Shown one piece after another: positions 25,801-37,103 of a stretch of 64,000 bases of DNA (the first letter of the stretch is position 1; each line of letters begins with the position of its first letter). The notes beneath the pieces were generated by a model. It ran no database searches, was not told the origin of the DNA, and saw nothing but the letters and a program-made list of their open reading frames with translations. The translations under genes were made by a program, and so were the position numbers. This stretch comes from Sthenelais limicola. Lineage: Eukaryota > Annelida > Polychaeta > Phyllodocida > Sigalionidae. The stretch spans positions 44,763,744 to 44,827,743 of the forward strand of contig OW804096.1 of assembly GCA_942159475.1 (NCBI GenBank). Direction: 5' to 3'.

Positions 25801-27731
25801 GCGGTTTAAAGTGTAATGGTGTTCATTATTAAACGTGTAGATAGTCCCCATGGGGTCTCACGTGCTCAATAATAATCAATCGTATCACCCTGCTATCTAT
25901 ACTTTATACCCCCCGCCCTCATTAGTTCCAGCCTTAACACTCTCCTCTTAATATCTGGCCACCCGTGTTGCGAGTAACAAACTGCAAATTATGGTTCATT
26001 AAAAAACTGAATTCATGAGAAATTTATCTTAAAAGAGGCGCTGGTTGAGAGTAATTACATTAAAATAGTGTATGCCTACATAGACACAATAATTTCACAG
26101 AACTGTATTGAAGCTACACTGAATACATTTCAAAGATGAGCGCGAGTGTTGCTAGCAATACACAATCCGAATGGTTTGTTTGATATTCACCTGCCATTAT
26201 TTGATTAGGAGCAATATCTCCAAGAAAAGGAGTTGCGATGTCGCGTTGAGGGCACATCATCTGCCTGCCTTTAATTTCGTTACCACTTTAGGATGTTGGT
26301 CTCCAAGGGCTTTCTGAGGGAGGGGAGAGTGAGGGGAGGGGGAGTTAATATCATAGCGCAAGAAGTGATCGTCGAAGATCATGTTAGCTTAATTTTTTAT
26401 TAAAACAATATTCATATCGTGCAATACTATGTCATAACTTAGTTTTAGCAGAGAGATGTCCAATTCTGATACACATCTATGTATATACGTACGAGTGCCT
26501 TAAAGACATTATTTAATTCATCCCAACTTCACTCCTGTATGTACATGTATATTTTCTGTTTTCTGCTTATTCCCCAGTGTTCAGTGGTCCTGAAGAAAAC
26601 CTCAGCTACATAAGATAACTATTTATAACGCACTCCAATATATACAGTCCCCTCTCTGGGATCAGGAGGATGAACCGGCGAGCAGGTACAACTTTAAGCT
26701 CTTGTTTTATCTCCTACTCATTAAATAGCATTAACATACTAGAGTCTCCACTGACATAATAGGAACGCTCAGATATGCGAGGGTGTATAGATCTAGGGAG
26801 GACTGCTGCACCGTGGAGAAAACGCTTGAGTTATAGACATCAAATGGGAAAAGCTTGTTGTAAAATAGCAGGCATAAAGCTGGCCTGAAATTTCGGGACG
26901 AGAACGAAAAGCCTAGATAAAAGTTGTCCTCCTAGGGCTGATCAATAGGCTATGTATAAGGGACCCTGTAAGATCTATGCAGACATAGAGCACTTTCGTG
27001 CATTGCCTTGATGTGTTGCTGCATGTATGTATGGGTGAAGTCGCCAGAAAATGTACAATTAACCTTCACCAATCCTTTGAAATAACCCAAATTTCAGGCG
27101 AAAATAAAGTTAAAAAAGCTGTTTAACCTTACCAAACAGATTGCTAGAATCAATGTAAGGTCAAATATATTCGGATGTACCTAGTATTGACCAAATTGCA
27201 GCCTAATGTAGCAGAATGTACTAAATGTGTACAGTTGCCAATTGTACATTTGCTGAAAATCTGACCCGTATGTATACGCTGCATGATACGTGCAGTTTTT
27301 AAAAATCTCTGCCTCAGAAACGTACATTGTACTAGTACAATGTATACATCAACATATTGTCTTTGAATACTCCCTTGTGTATAGGCCTTTTTCTGTCAGA
27401 ATTCGCAGCTCAAAGATATTCTTTGGGGAATTATTGGAGTCTGAAATGATACTTAACTTAGTGTTCATTGGACAGTACCTGAAAGATGAGCACTGGAACT
27501 AAAAATTCAAATATTGAAATGGTCTCACCAATAGTGTAGCTACACATTCTACCCAAAACTACAGATTCAATCCCATCTATACATCAATATTTAGAACTGA
27601 AAACCTTTTAATGAATTCGGTGGTTAGGAAAGTAAATATAATATGTGTGTGTAGCATTTAATGTCTTGATACATGCTAAAACTAACGCTTAAGTAAACCC
27701 TGAAAATAGAAAATACGATAGCTATTCTGCA
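13831..27731. other. Long non-coding stretch, no recognisable gene
   Basis: Mostly AT-rich DNA. Chance ORFs reach about 142 codons (minus, 14672-15100) and 129 codons (plus, 22487-22876), but none shows a domain, splice-site support or codon pattern that I would defend. A short (TA)n run lies at 15367-15382 and an A/G-rich to G-rich patch at about 26315-26345. The stretch could be intergenic or intronic. Confidence 0.5.
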
Positions 27732-27872
27732 ATGAATCCGGGCTTTAGAAAACAGGCTCCTGTCGGAGAAGCACCGAGTATAGTCGGGGTTGTGAGTAAA
27801 AATGCTGCTCTGCAGCAGGAGGGGCTGCAGGATGAGGATGTGGAGAAGGAGGTGGTGGAGACAGCCTGTTGA
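27732..27872 (+). CDS. Weak candidate short ORF or terminal exon, unknown product
   Basis: A 46-codon frame with ATG at 27732 and TGA at 27870-27872. Its second half is acidic and GC-richer than its surroundings (LQQEGLQDEDVEKEVVE). An AAACAG before GCTCCT could act as a splice acceptor, making this a last exon. The composition is protein-like but short, and the opposite strand is open over the same bases (27624-27998), so the coding claim is weak. No family recognised. Confidence 0.18.
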   Translation: MNPGFRKQAPVGEAPSIVGVVSKNAALQQEGLQDEDVEKEVVETAC

Positions 27873-30065
27873 CTGGTGATGCATTGGCACTAGATAGTCA
27901 GGAATTGATCTGGGATTGATCCCTAGAGAGCACTCATTGATTTGGGAATCAAATTGCAAGACTGGAGTCCTCACCAGGTACTTGTCAGTTGCCTGCACCC
28001 CGAACCAACAACGAGGTATAGCAGGGCTTGTCCTGCACTATACTTCAAGCCAGTAGGAATATATCTAACCTCCTGCTTCACCTTGAACAATCTCACTTTC
28101 CTGTCTGTATGAAGGGATGGTTTGATGACACATCCGTGGTTAATATTCTTTGTTCAATTTCAATGGAGCACACTCGTCTCCGGTTATTCAGTATTCATCT
28201 GAAATTTAGCAACTCTAGATCTGGAGTGTATTTCCCTAGTGTTAACAATATGGAAATCTTTCGGTACCTATACCAGTTCAATCCCTGCCTTAAAAGGCAG
28301 CTAAGCGGTTATTCATTTGATATCGATAAACTGCAGGGCAATATATGTCGTAAATACCTTCTTCTATTCCACTTTACAACTGAATCTGAATACATTGATC
28401 CAGTTGAAATGAAGCTATTCTTATCAATGTGTAATGTCCCGGCCTGAGTTTAGCATTTGTCAGGGGAAAAAATATTAATTTGATATTAAATGCAAACGAT
28501 GTAAATCAATTCGCATTATAAGCTGCCATTTATTGTCTCCTAGCTTCTCTGAGTGCCTGGCTAGTTGTTTTTAGTATGTGAGTGCCGTTTCTACTGTCTC
28601 CTCCTATACAAGGGGATTTATAATAGGAAATCGGGAACCGCGCTTCAACCTTAGCGTAACGGGAGCCGTGGGACATTCCATATATTTCGCTGATGCAATA
28701 GAGAAAAAATGTGGACATTCCGGAGTTATCTGGATAGGCCGACGCACAATGACTAGCAATAGCTGAGGGCGTCCATCTCCGGAAGGATATCTCACCTTCT
28801 ACATCTGATCCGTCTATGGTGGTATAATATATTTTCCTTGAGCTAAAAAGGCTGAATATATAGGCTATGCATTTTGAACTGGATATGCATTTTGTAGCCA
28901 GCAGTATGGAATATTCAAAAGTGGTCATGAATTCTTTTGAACCAGGTCTTGGTGAATGAGACTATAACACATAAAACCAAGGGCGTGTAGTCTTATCAGG
29001 ATGTTTGGGCACAACACAGCAAGGGATTGTGATCTCTCCTGGTTGCAATGGTTGTTTGCGATGTGCTGAGGCAATTTTAGCAGGTGTTTGAAGGGTGCCT
29101 GACTAGAAGCTGTGCTGAAGTAGACACTTTCTATTGATTTCTATAGATTACAGACATTATACAGGCTATGTATGCACGGGTATGTATCAAGGACGACCGG
29201 TTCGAATCGGGATGGGTTGGTGGGCGGGTGGGGGGTGCACAAAACCTGAAAAGCAATAACATTGATACACCTTCACATTCCCTTTATATTTTATCAATCT
29301 GTCACTAGAGTGAACAATCTTGATTTAATCGTTTCCTTCGTTGGTTCTCTATAGGCTTTGGGCGTCTAGATCTTTTTTGTTTGATTCTACTCTCTCTATA
29401 TAGGCCTATGCAATATAATCCCAATTGAATGGACTGCGCCATGTTTTGTAACGCACAGCGATAATTGGTGGAATGTGGGGAGGCACACCTGGGTGGTAAT
29501 ATGAGCCATCTGCTAATAGGTTGTCAATGAAATGTGGCTTATTATATATATATAAAGCAACTGACAAAGCCAGAAAATAACCAAGTGACGGGATAAGGAG
29601 ATGACAGAGATACTGAGGGTTAATAAAAAGAATTCTGGAGAGTCAAGCGTGTTTATTGCAGCAGATGATTAGGCAATATGTATAGGGGCTTTCAGGGAAT
29701 CTAGTTTCGATTCTAGATATTTTTAGATTTTACTGCTGATTCTTGCTAGTGCTGTCTAAATACAGATCCTGAAATAAATAAGGCGATACTGCAAAATATT
29801 TGGCTGTCCTTAATGCGGCCGTTCTTAGTAAAGTGCCCAGTCAATCTTACACATTGTGGTTCTAGAAAACTTCCGCATGAATATTTCTCAATACAGTGAC
29901 CACAGCGTCAATTGAAAAATGTGTAATAATCCAGGAGCAATATTTTCTCATCCGATTGATGTAATCAATATCGTGGAAGCACTTTCTACACACAATGTGT
30001 TTCTATTTATGTCTTAAATGTTATTTTCCGATTTGCATATCAGAAACAAAATAGGGGTTGAGATT
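27873..30065. other. No supported gene
   Basis: Contains a 139-codon plus-strand frame (28028-28447, TTG-initiated, hydrophobic and Ser-rich) and a 132-codon minus-strand frame (28530-28928). Both are of a length expected occasionally by chance in 64 kb of AT-rich DNA and neither has a recognised domain. Confidence 0.4.
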
Positions 30066-30081
30066 GGGGGGGGGGGGGGGG
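30066..30081 (+). repeat. Poly(G) run of 16
   Basis: Uninterrupted G16 just upstream of the degenerate satellite array. Such runs are prone to length error in sequencing and assembly. Confidence 0.9.
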
Positions 30082-30292
30082 TAAACACTGGTATTCATGA
30101 GAGGGTTTTGTACAAACAATGTCTAATAGAGTTTGCGCGTGTTTCGTGTAATTGGTACAATCACACAAATGTTAAACTCCCCCTGCGGCTTTGAGGGAAT
30201 ATTGCATACGATAGTAAAGACATTAAAGGTCATGGGATTACCAAGTGGGTCCTAGTTTCAACTCGGGAGCAGTGATGTTTTGCGAATGTACT

Positions 30293-31495
30293 CAGTGAAA
30301 GAGAGCCCACTGCGCGAACATGGTCAGCACATTTTGGAAATTGTGATGGATTATTTGGGTTTCAAATCGGCGGCTGTTACATATTTATCCTCTGTTACGA
30401 AAATCTAGATTATGGCCCTATATAAACCTGAATAAATATATCATGTTGACGTTACGAATGCGCACAGTGAAAGAGAGTCCACTGCACGAACCTTGTCAGC
30501 ACACGTTGAAAATAGTGACAGATTATTTGAGTTTCAAATAGGAGGCTGTTAAATATTTATCCTTAGTTCATGCTTTATAGATTATGGTCTCTATAGAATT
30601 CACATTTTATGAATCTGAATACATTAATCATATTGTGATTATGAGTGAAAGAGAGACCACTGCACGAACATGACCGGCACACATTGAAAATTGTGACAGA
30701 TTATTTGGGTTTCAAGTATGGGGCTGTTATATTCATTGTTCAAGCAATCGAGATTATGGCGATATACAATTCACATTCTATGAATCTGAATAAACTGATC
30801 ATGTTGATGTTACGAATATACTCAGTGAAAGAGAGACCACTGCACGAACATGGTCGGCACACGTTGAAAATGGTGACAGATTATTTGGGTTCAAGTATGG
30901 GGCTGTTATATCCATTGTTCAAGCAATCAAGATTATGGTCTCTATAGAATTCACATTTTATGAATCTGAATAAACTGATCATGTTGATGTTCAAGAGGGA
31001 AAAGTTCAAGAGAGAGAGAGCGAAATCTAGATTATGGCTCTATGAAATTCCCATTTCATGAATTTGAATAGATTGGTCGTGTTGTTATGAATGAAAACAG
31101 TAAGATAGGCCACTGCACGAATATAGTCGACACACATTGCATATTGTGATAGATTAATTGGGTTTCAAATAGGGGGATGTTATATATATTTATATATATT
31201 TATCCTTCAGAGAGAGCAATTCAAGAGAGAGAAATCTCGATTATGGCTCTATAAAATTCATATATTATGAATCTGAAGAAATGTATAGGTTATGTTGTTG
31301 TTACCAATGTGCGCAGTAAAACTTAAAAGAGGCCACTGCATGAAATTGGTCGGCACACATTGGAAATTGTGACAGATCATTTGGGTTTCAAATAGGCTGT
31401 TATGTATATACATGTGTATCCTTTGTTCAAGAAATCTAGAGTTTGACTCTACAACCTTCGCATTTTATGTACGTGAATAAGTTGACCCAGTTGAA
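30293..31495 (+). repeat. Degenerate tandem (satellite-like) array, about six units
   Basis: Unit starts marked by CAGTGAAAGAGAG-CCACTGC or its variants fall at 30293, 30465, 30643, 30823, 31098 and 31314, giving spacings of 172, 178, 180, 275 and 216. Each unit carries the same ordered landmarks: CACTGC(A)CGAA, (T)GGTC(A/G)GCACA, TTGAAAATTGTGACAGATTATTTGGGTTTCAAAT, GGGCTGTTAT, ATCTAGATTATGG, and TGAATCTGAATAAA-TCATGTTGATG. Units three and four are the most alike. The long fifth interval contains an extra partial copy and a GA-rich insertion near 30990-31030. A 100-codon ORF at 30645-30947 is itself internally duplicated and is a by-product of the repeat, not a gene. Confidence 0.9.
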
Positions 31496-34400
31496 TTATG
31501 TCAGCAGCCAGTACTTTAGAACACAGGTTATGTACAGATAGCGTACTACTGAGAAACATAAACGTGAATAGAACGCGAGGTAAAAAGGAAGGGAAAAGGA
31601 TTAAAGAGGAGATCAACATCTATAAAAGGAACACATTCCGATTACTTCTTTGTCACATCGCGACTAAATTATCCGGTCGTCCTCCTCCATGATATGTACC
31701 GCCCCAGGATTACCATTGAAGTGAGTCCAATTCTTGTTTATAAGCCGTTCTTCAGAGCCCATCAGAAACCATGCCTATTGGCTGCAATAAACTCTACGTG
31801 CACGTAATAGGAATTTTGTTAAGCGCAACCTTTCTGTATAACCCTTATAAATCTACATAAATAGCCATAACGGACATTCCATCAAAGGGACTGGGGTTAT
31901 CTACAAAACCCAAACCTCTCAGTGATGTAGCTATAAAGCGAGCCCGGTACAGAGGCACGATGGAAACCCCAATTACATCGCGGTCTTACAGGTTTTTCTT
32001 TCCCAGGCAATCCTTAAAAATTATTCTCATAAAGTGGCTATATTATTGACCAACTCCCCAACCGTGCAAATATGTGTACATATATATAATGTTCATTGAA
32101 TTGAATACAGAGCAACCATGTCGTACGCATTGATTCCTACACGAGCAGTACTAATAGAAATTGTACTGCTTGCTTGGTTTCCACTTTTTATGTGCGGCAT
32201 ATATCATGCAAACATGTGTTGTCGGTGTACATGATCAGAATAAGTGACGCTTATTATACAGGCATTACTCAATGAGGGTCTGGACTTGAATAAGTCTGTC
32301 GCGTCAAAAATAGATCTCTCCGCTTAATGATCAGAATGGTGGCCACATCAACCAGTACATTCATCAGCATATAAAGCAGGGGAGAGGGGGAGAGCCCATA
32401 ACTGTAGAGGAGTGATATTAATATCGCCAGCGCTTAGTCTGGCGCTCGGTCCTTTGAATACAATAATATAACGATAGTTCCTATTTCGTGTTATAGGTCT
32501 GATTTCATGGGCTGTAGTTCCAGTCACTAATATAAGTCAAATCTTATTACCCTGATATGGAAAATGTATACTATAACATTCCTTTCGGGTTGAGGACTAT
32601 AGGGTGATCCATATCAGGTTCTGGTCATTACAGATACCTAATTATGTAATGACAAAAATACATCTTTAAACCGGGTTGTCAGGTACAAGTTCATAGCTCA
32701 GCATTACAGTGGGTTTATGTAGTGGGAAGAAGATGCCAACTATGTGACTCATTTTATCAACAACTGACATTATAAGGGGGCTGATAATTATTCTCTAGTA
32801 GGTACATTTCAGAGGGCTCTGGGCTCACCAAGGACGTAAACTGTCCATAACGCCCACTGTGTATAGTATGATAAATGACAGAAACAGTATCCCTTCTCCC
32901 TTTCTATAGAAGAATTATCGCAATGAAACGATTGGGACGTTCGAATGTTTTGGGACCTGCATGATCGCGTGTATTCGCCTCTGTGTGTGCCATGGAATCG
33001 AATTGAGTATAATTTGTTTTGAAATCTATAAGGCAGGAGCAGTCCAGAAAATAGAAAGGACAGTCAAGCTGGCGTTGTGATTTTGGCCATTTTATTGCCA
33101 GAGCCGCTGTAGGTTGGGGCTGGCTAACGCGATAGGGCACTCATTTTGATATACTGTTATTCAGGACGGGCCATGCCATAAATATTCCTCTCCTAACTTT
33201 CAATGGTGGGTCATCGAGTAGGCACAGAAAAGCATTGGAGGTTACATGACAAGATATGTACATGTAGATACAGACAAATTGCAGTACAGCTGTAAGAAAT
33301 GGACCTTTGATTCTCTGTTCTTTTTATAGGTACGGATTCTATCCGGGATAAATTGAAAAAAACAACATTTAGTTTTCACTGGGAGGACTCCATGCACGCA
33401 ATGGGTAGAGTGTAAACTTTACATCAGAATTTAAATATTCTGCAAAGACATGTCCCCCCCCCCCCCTCTGTCCTTCAGATCCCTTACAGTCATACTAAAA
33501 TGGTCATGGCTGCTTACTTACAAATACAGTTAATTGGGTGGAATAGAAAGTCATTACATTTGCAGTACTTAATAGACGCTATTAATAATCGAGGGAAATG
33601 ATCGTATACAGACTCTGGCAACGCATTTCTTTAAACCAGTCAATATTAGTCACATTAAACTCACGTTTGTAAGGGTGCATTTCCAGTAAAATCAATTATT
33701 TCTCCCATGTTTTTATTAACGCTTCGGGAACGGCCCATCAAAAAGCTGTGTATGTCACGAACAAACATTTTAATGGAAGCTAATTTGATTAATTCACGCA
33801 TAGTGGCGCATGAGGTAGTTTTTAGAACGTTGGTTATTTACATCTCAAAATGAATCGAATATTGAGTGTGTATAGAATAAATACATGTAGTTTACATCCA
33901 CGGAAGGCAGGAGTCTGCATATTAGGAAATAATCAAGTAGCAGAATCTAACGACCACATTTTGCATTTGTATTATGTTTAAACAGGCTGTTTAGTTCAGC
34001 TCTTATTATAGCTGATCTGCCACTAACTCCTGGAGTAATAACGTACCACCATCTATTGATGAGGGGAAACACACTAACGAGTGATATACCCTACTATTTT
34101 AGAACATTATAAAGCAGCCTTGAGTACAGTGGGAGGTTTGCAATGCTTCAAACATAATTCTGGAATTTAGATGTTGTAAACCGAATGATTGAGAAGAATC
34201 TAGTAGCTTCCCTGCACCCAATGACACTCCCTCGCGCCCTTATCACTCTAAATATTCACCTCTTTATTTACCTTAAAAAAGTATCAGTCAATATAAGCAA
34301 TACGCACTATTTGCCTACGGAATGAGAGATTGGCACTGAGGCTTCTTCTCTCGTTTATTTTCTAATCTCCTCTCTCCCTCTAATCTTTTGAAGTAGTCAA

Positions 34401-37067
34401 GGTATGGTGGGTAAACGAAACACGCAAGTTATTTGAATAATTTAACAACCAATGATCAGTAATGAATCTACCTGCTTTGAAGATCTTTGCACATTATGTT
34501 GGCTTGGTTTTTAAGGATGTCTTAGACACTTTAAAATGACTTCAATGAAATTGTAATCAAAAGTTGAACGTAATAAACAATAGAAATTTCGAAAAGAAAT
34601 CCAGTGTAGATTGATAGTAATTGTCCATATACAAATTATAGATACTAAAGCTTGCTTTTCGCTTTGTTTTTCATTTTTACTGTGAGTGTGAATTAAGCGA
34701 TGGGGGGAAGAGTATAGCTAGCCTGTGATACATAATTGAATAGAAGACAGCGCAATTTGATACGATAACAATGACCCTTATCAAGCCCCCTTTGATATAC
34801 ATGTAGATAATCTACTGTTTGTGTAGACAATATGACTATAATATAATGTTTACAATGTATATATATTGGCTCGGAGTGGCTCTATCAGCCATAGTAAACG
34901 CAGCACGTAAATCACTGTCCGCAGCAGAAGGCCCCATCATAACAAGATAATTACCCTTGTTACCCCAGAGGGGCCACGATCCTCGGGTGGCCAGGATTTA
35001 CCCTGGCGTACACCGGACATAACAAGATATGGTTCCTTAGAGAAGGGAAAGCCAGATGCCTACTGGTCCCATAAGCTCATTTTCAGCTCCGGTATTCCGA
35101 CCATACTTTTGCTGTAAATCACATGCAAAACAAACACGTTGAATTGTTATCCAAGCATCTTATTACAGTTTCTTTTTAATACTCGGTCAAGTTGGCGGCA
35201 AAGGATCCATTCACCTTAAGGAACAATTCAACCAAAATAGACCCTTGTGGTCCGCCCCGATATTCCATAGGGATGTCATTTATGATCTCGACGTAATAAT
35301 TGGCAGTTAAGTATCCCAAAGGGTTCGTGAACTACATGTATACGTCTCTATGGATAGTTCTCGTTTATGAATATCCTTTTACTGGAGTTCACACGAGCCA
35401 AACGTTTTTATTGCAAATACAATATGAAGATTATATTTTGTACACAGTAGCTTTTATCAGGTTCTGTCTACTTAAAGCCATAGCACCATGTTCAGAACAA
35501 GAAAGCATTTCCATATTCTTGCTACAACATCACAAAAATGTTCCTGGGGATAAATGCTTGATAAGTATGGGGACACTAAATATTAGATGACACTGGCGCG
35601 AATATGACAACGCTTCTGTTTGAAGATCCTCAGGGCGAAACCGAAGATGCTAGCCCTTTCTAGTGCAACACTATCCGAAGGAGGATACAAAGACGAGGCA
35701 ATGTGGAATTGAAGCAGTTCGCATCGTGTTCATTATTTTTTGTAGTTTGGACCGGTTGCATAAAAAATCCCTCCTTAATATTTTCCTTCCTTAACTACCT
35801 TTCCTCACTAAGCAGCTGGTCAGGAATTTTAGGAAATTAATTAATTTGCTATACAGACAAAGCTATTGTTCATTCCTACACTTAGGAATTTTCTACCTAA
35901 GCAATGAAAATTAGCTTACCAAGGACATTTTAAGTAAGGATTTCATATGCATGCAATAGTCCCAGGGTCCCAGGAAAAAATAACTTTTCTGTGTGCAAGG
36001 ATAACTTTACTGTGTGTAAGGCCCATATCCATACCGACAAGATAAAATTAATGGGTATCGCAGGATCGTGAGTTTTAAAGTGCCAGTTAATATTAACGAT
36101 GTCGGCCGATAATGTATCATCGGACCTCTATCGGGAGCCTCTCGATAAATTTGCCAAGTCTGCAAATTTTACGCCGACAAAATGCTAGTCGCACCACAAG
36201 ATGGTATCACTGGGTATCACAAGTCAGTGCCTATGGGCACACTGTTTTACTATCCGTAGTGTGGCCAGCCTTATAAAATCGAGATAATGGGGAGAGAGAG
36301 AGAGAGTTGAAATTGAATCTCAGAAAGGCCTCAAAAGTTTATTGAAATGGCGCTAGGTAGAATACACGAAGCTGGTGCTCCTGAGCAAAACAATCGAGGG
36401 GTAAAAGCCAGATTCGCTTTAGCTATTAGTAATAGATTATTAGTTACTAATGTATATGTACATTGTGTATAATGCCTAGATAGCAGAGGACTAGTAATGG
36501 AGGCAATATTGGTATGTATCGCGAGGAATAGTGGTTATTGTAGTAATTAAAATAACTCCTTTTTAAGAATGAATATCTTTGCTAATCTAAAGAGAACCAT
36601 CAAACCTACTCAAAACCTATCGTGGCAATGGATATGACTAACTTTAAGTTACAAACATTACTGCCAAAACGAAAATGAGTGGTTTCAAGGTCATGGTGAC
36701 TGCAAGTGCCACCAAACAGCTTATCCCAATTCTCAAAACAGTTTGCAATGGTATTGGAAACATTTATTTAGTTATCTGAAGATTTGTGATAATGGATGCT
36801 CACAACTTAAAAGCATAAAACCGGTCAGTCAAGTCACACTTTACTGAAAGCATTTTCAACTAAAGAAAGATAAGACAAGAGTATGGATAAAATGTACTTT
36901 GCGTTTTAGCCTACAAGGATAACGGGACAACTTTCCTTAAACTGGATAATGATAAATAATAGAGCAGAGTAGCTAATCCTGCACACGCCCGGAGGTCAGT
37001 GCATTGGCCCATGGATGCCGAGGCCGCGAGATCACGTCCCCCTAGGGGGAGGGAAGTGTGTGAGTGT
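31496..37067. other. Non-coding, no recognisable gene
   Basis: AT-rich DNA with only short chance ORFs (longest about 96 codons at 35300-35590). A C13 run occurs at 33454-33466 and a (GA)n run at about 36291-36307. Nothing else structured stands out. Confidence 0.5.
33454..33466 (+). repeat. Poly(C) run of 13
   Basis: Uninterrupted C13 (G13 on the minus strand). Confidence 0.9.
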
Positions 37068-37103
37068 GGGTGGGGGGATGGGGGGATGGGGGTGTAAGAG
37101 GGG
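37068..37103 (+). repeat. G-run cluster, G-quadruplex-capable
   Basis: GGG, GGGGGG, GGGGGG and GGGGG tracts separated by T or AT, then GGGG after a longer gap. Four tracts with 1-2 base loops fit the G-quadruplex pattern. A small palindrome (TCCCCCTAGGGGGA) lies about 20 bases upstream. Confidence 0.75.

Noticed and set aside
29190..29215. B-box-like GGTTCGAATCG
   Set aside because: No A-box or cloverleaf upstream; not a tRNA and insufficient for a SINE call.
30645..30947. 100-codon ORF with an internal duplication
   Set aside because: It is the satellite unit read through twice. The same frame is broken in the other units and there is no initiation or splice context.
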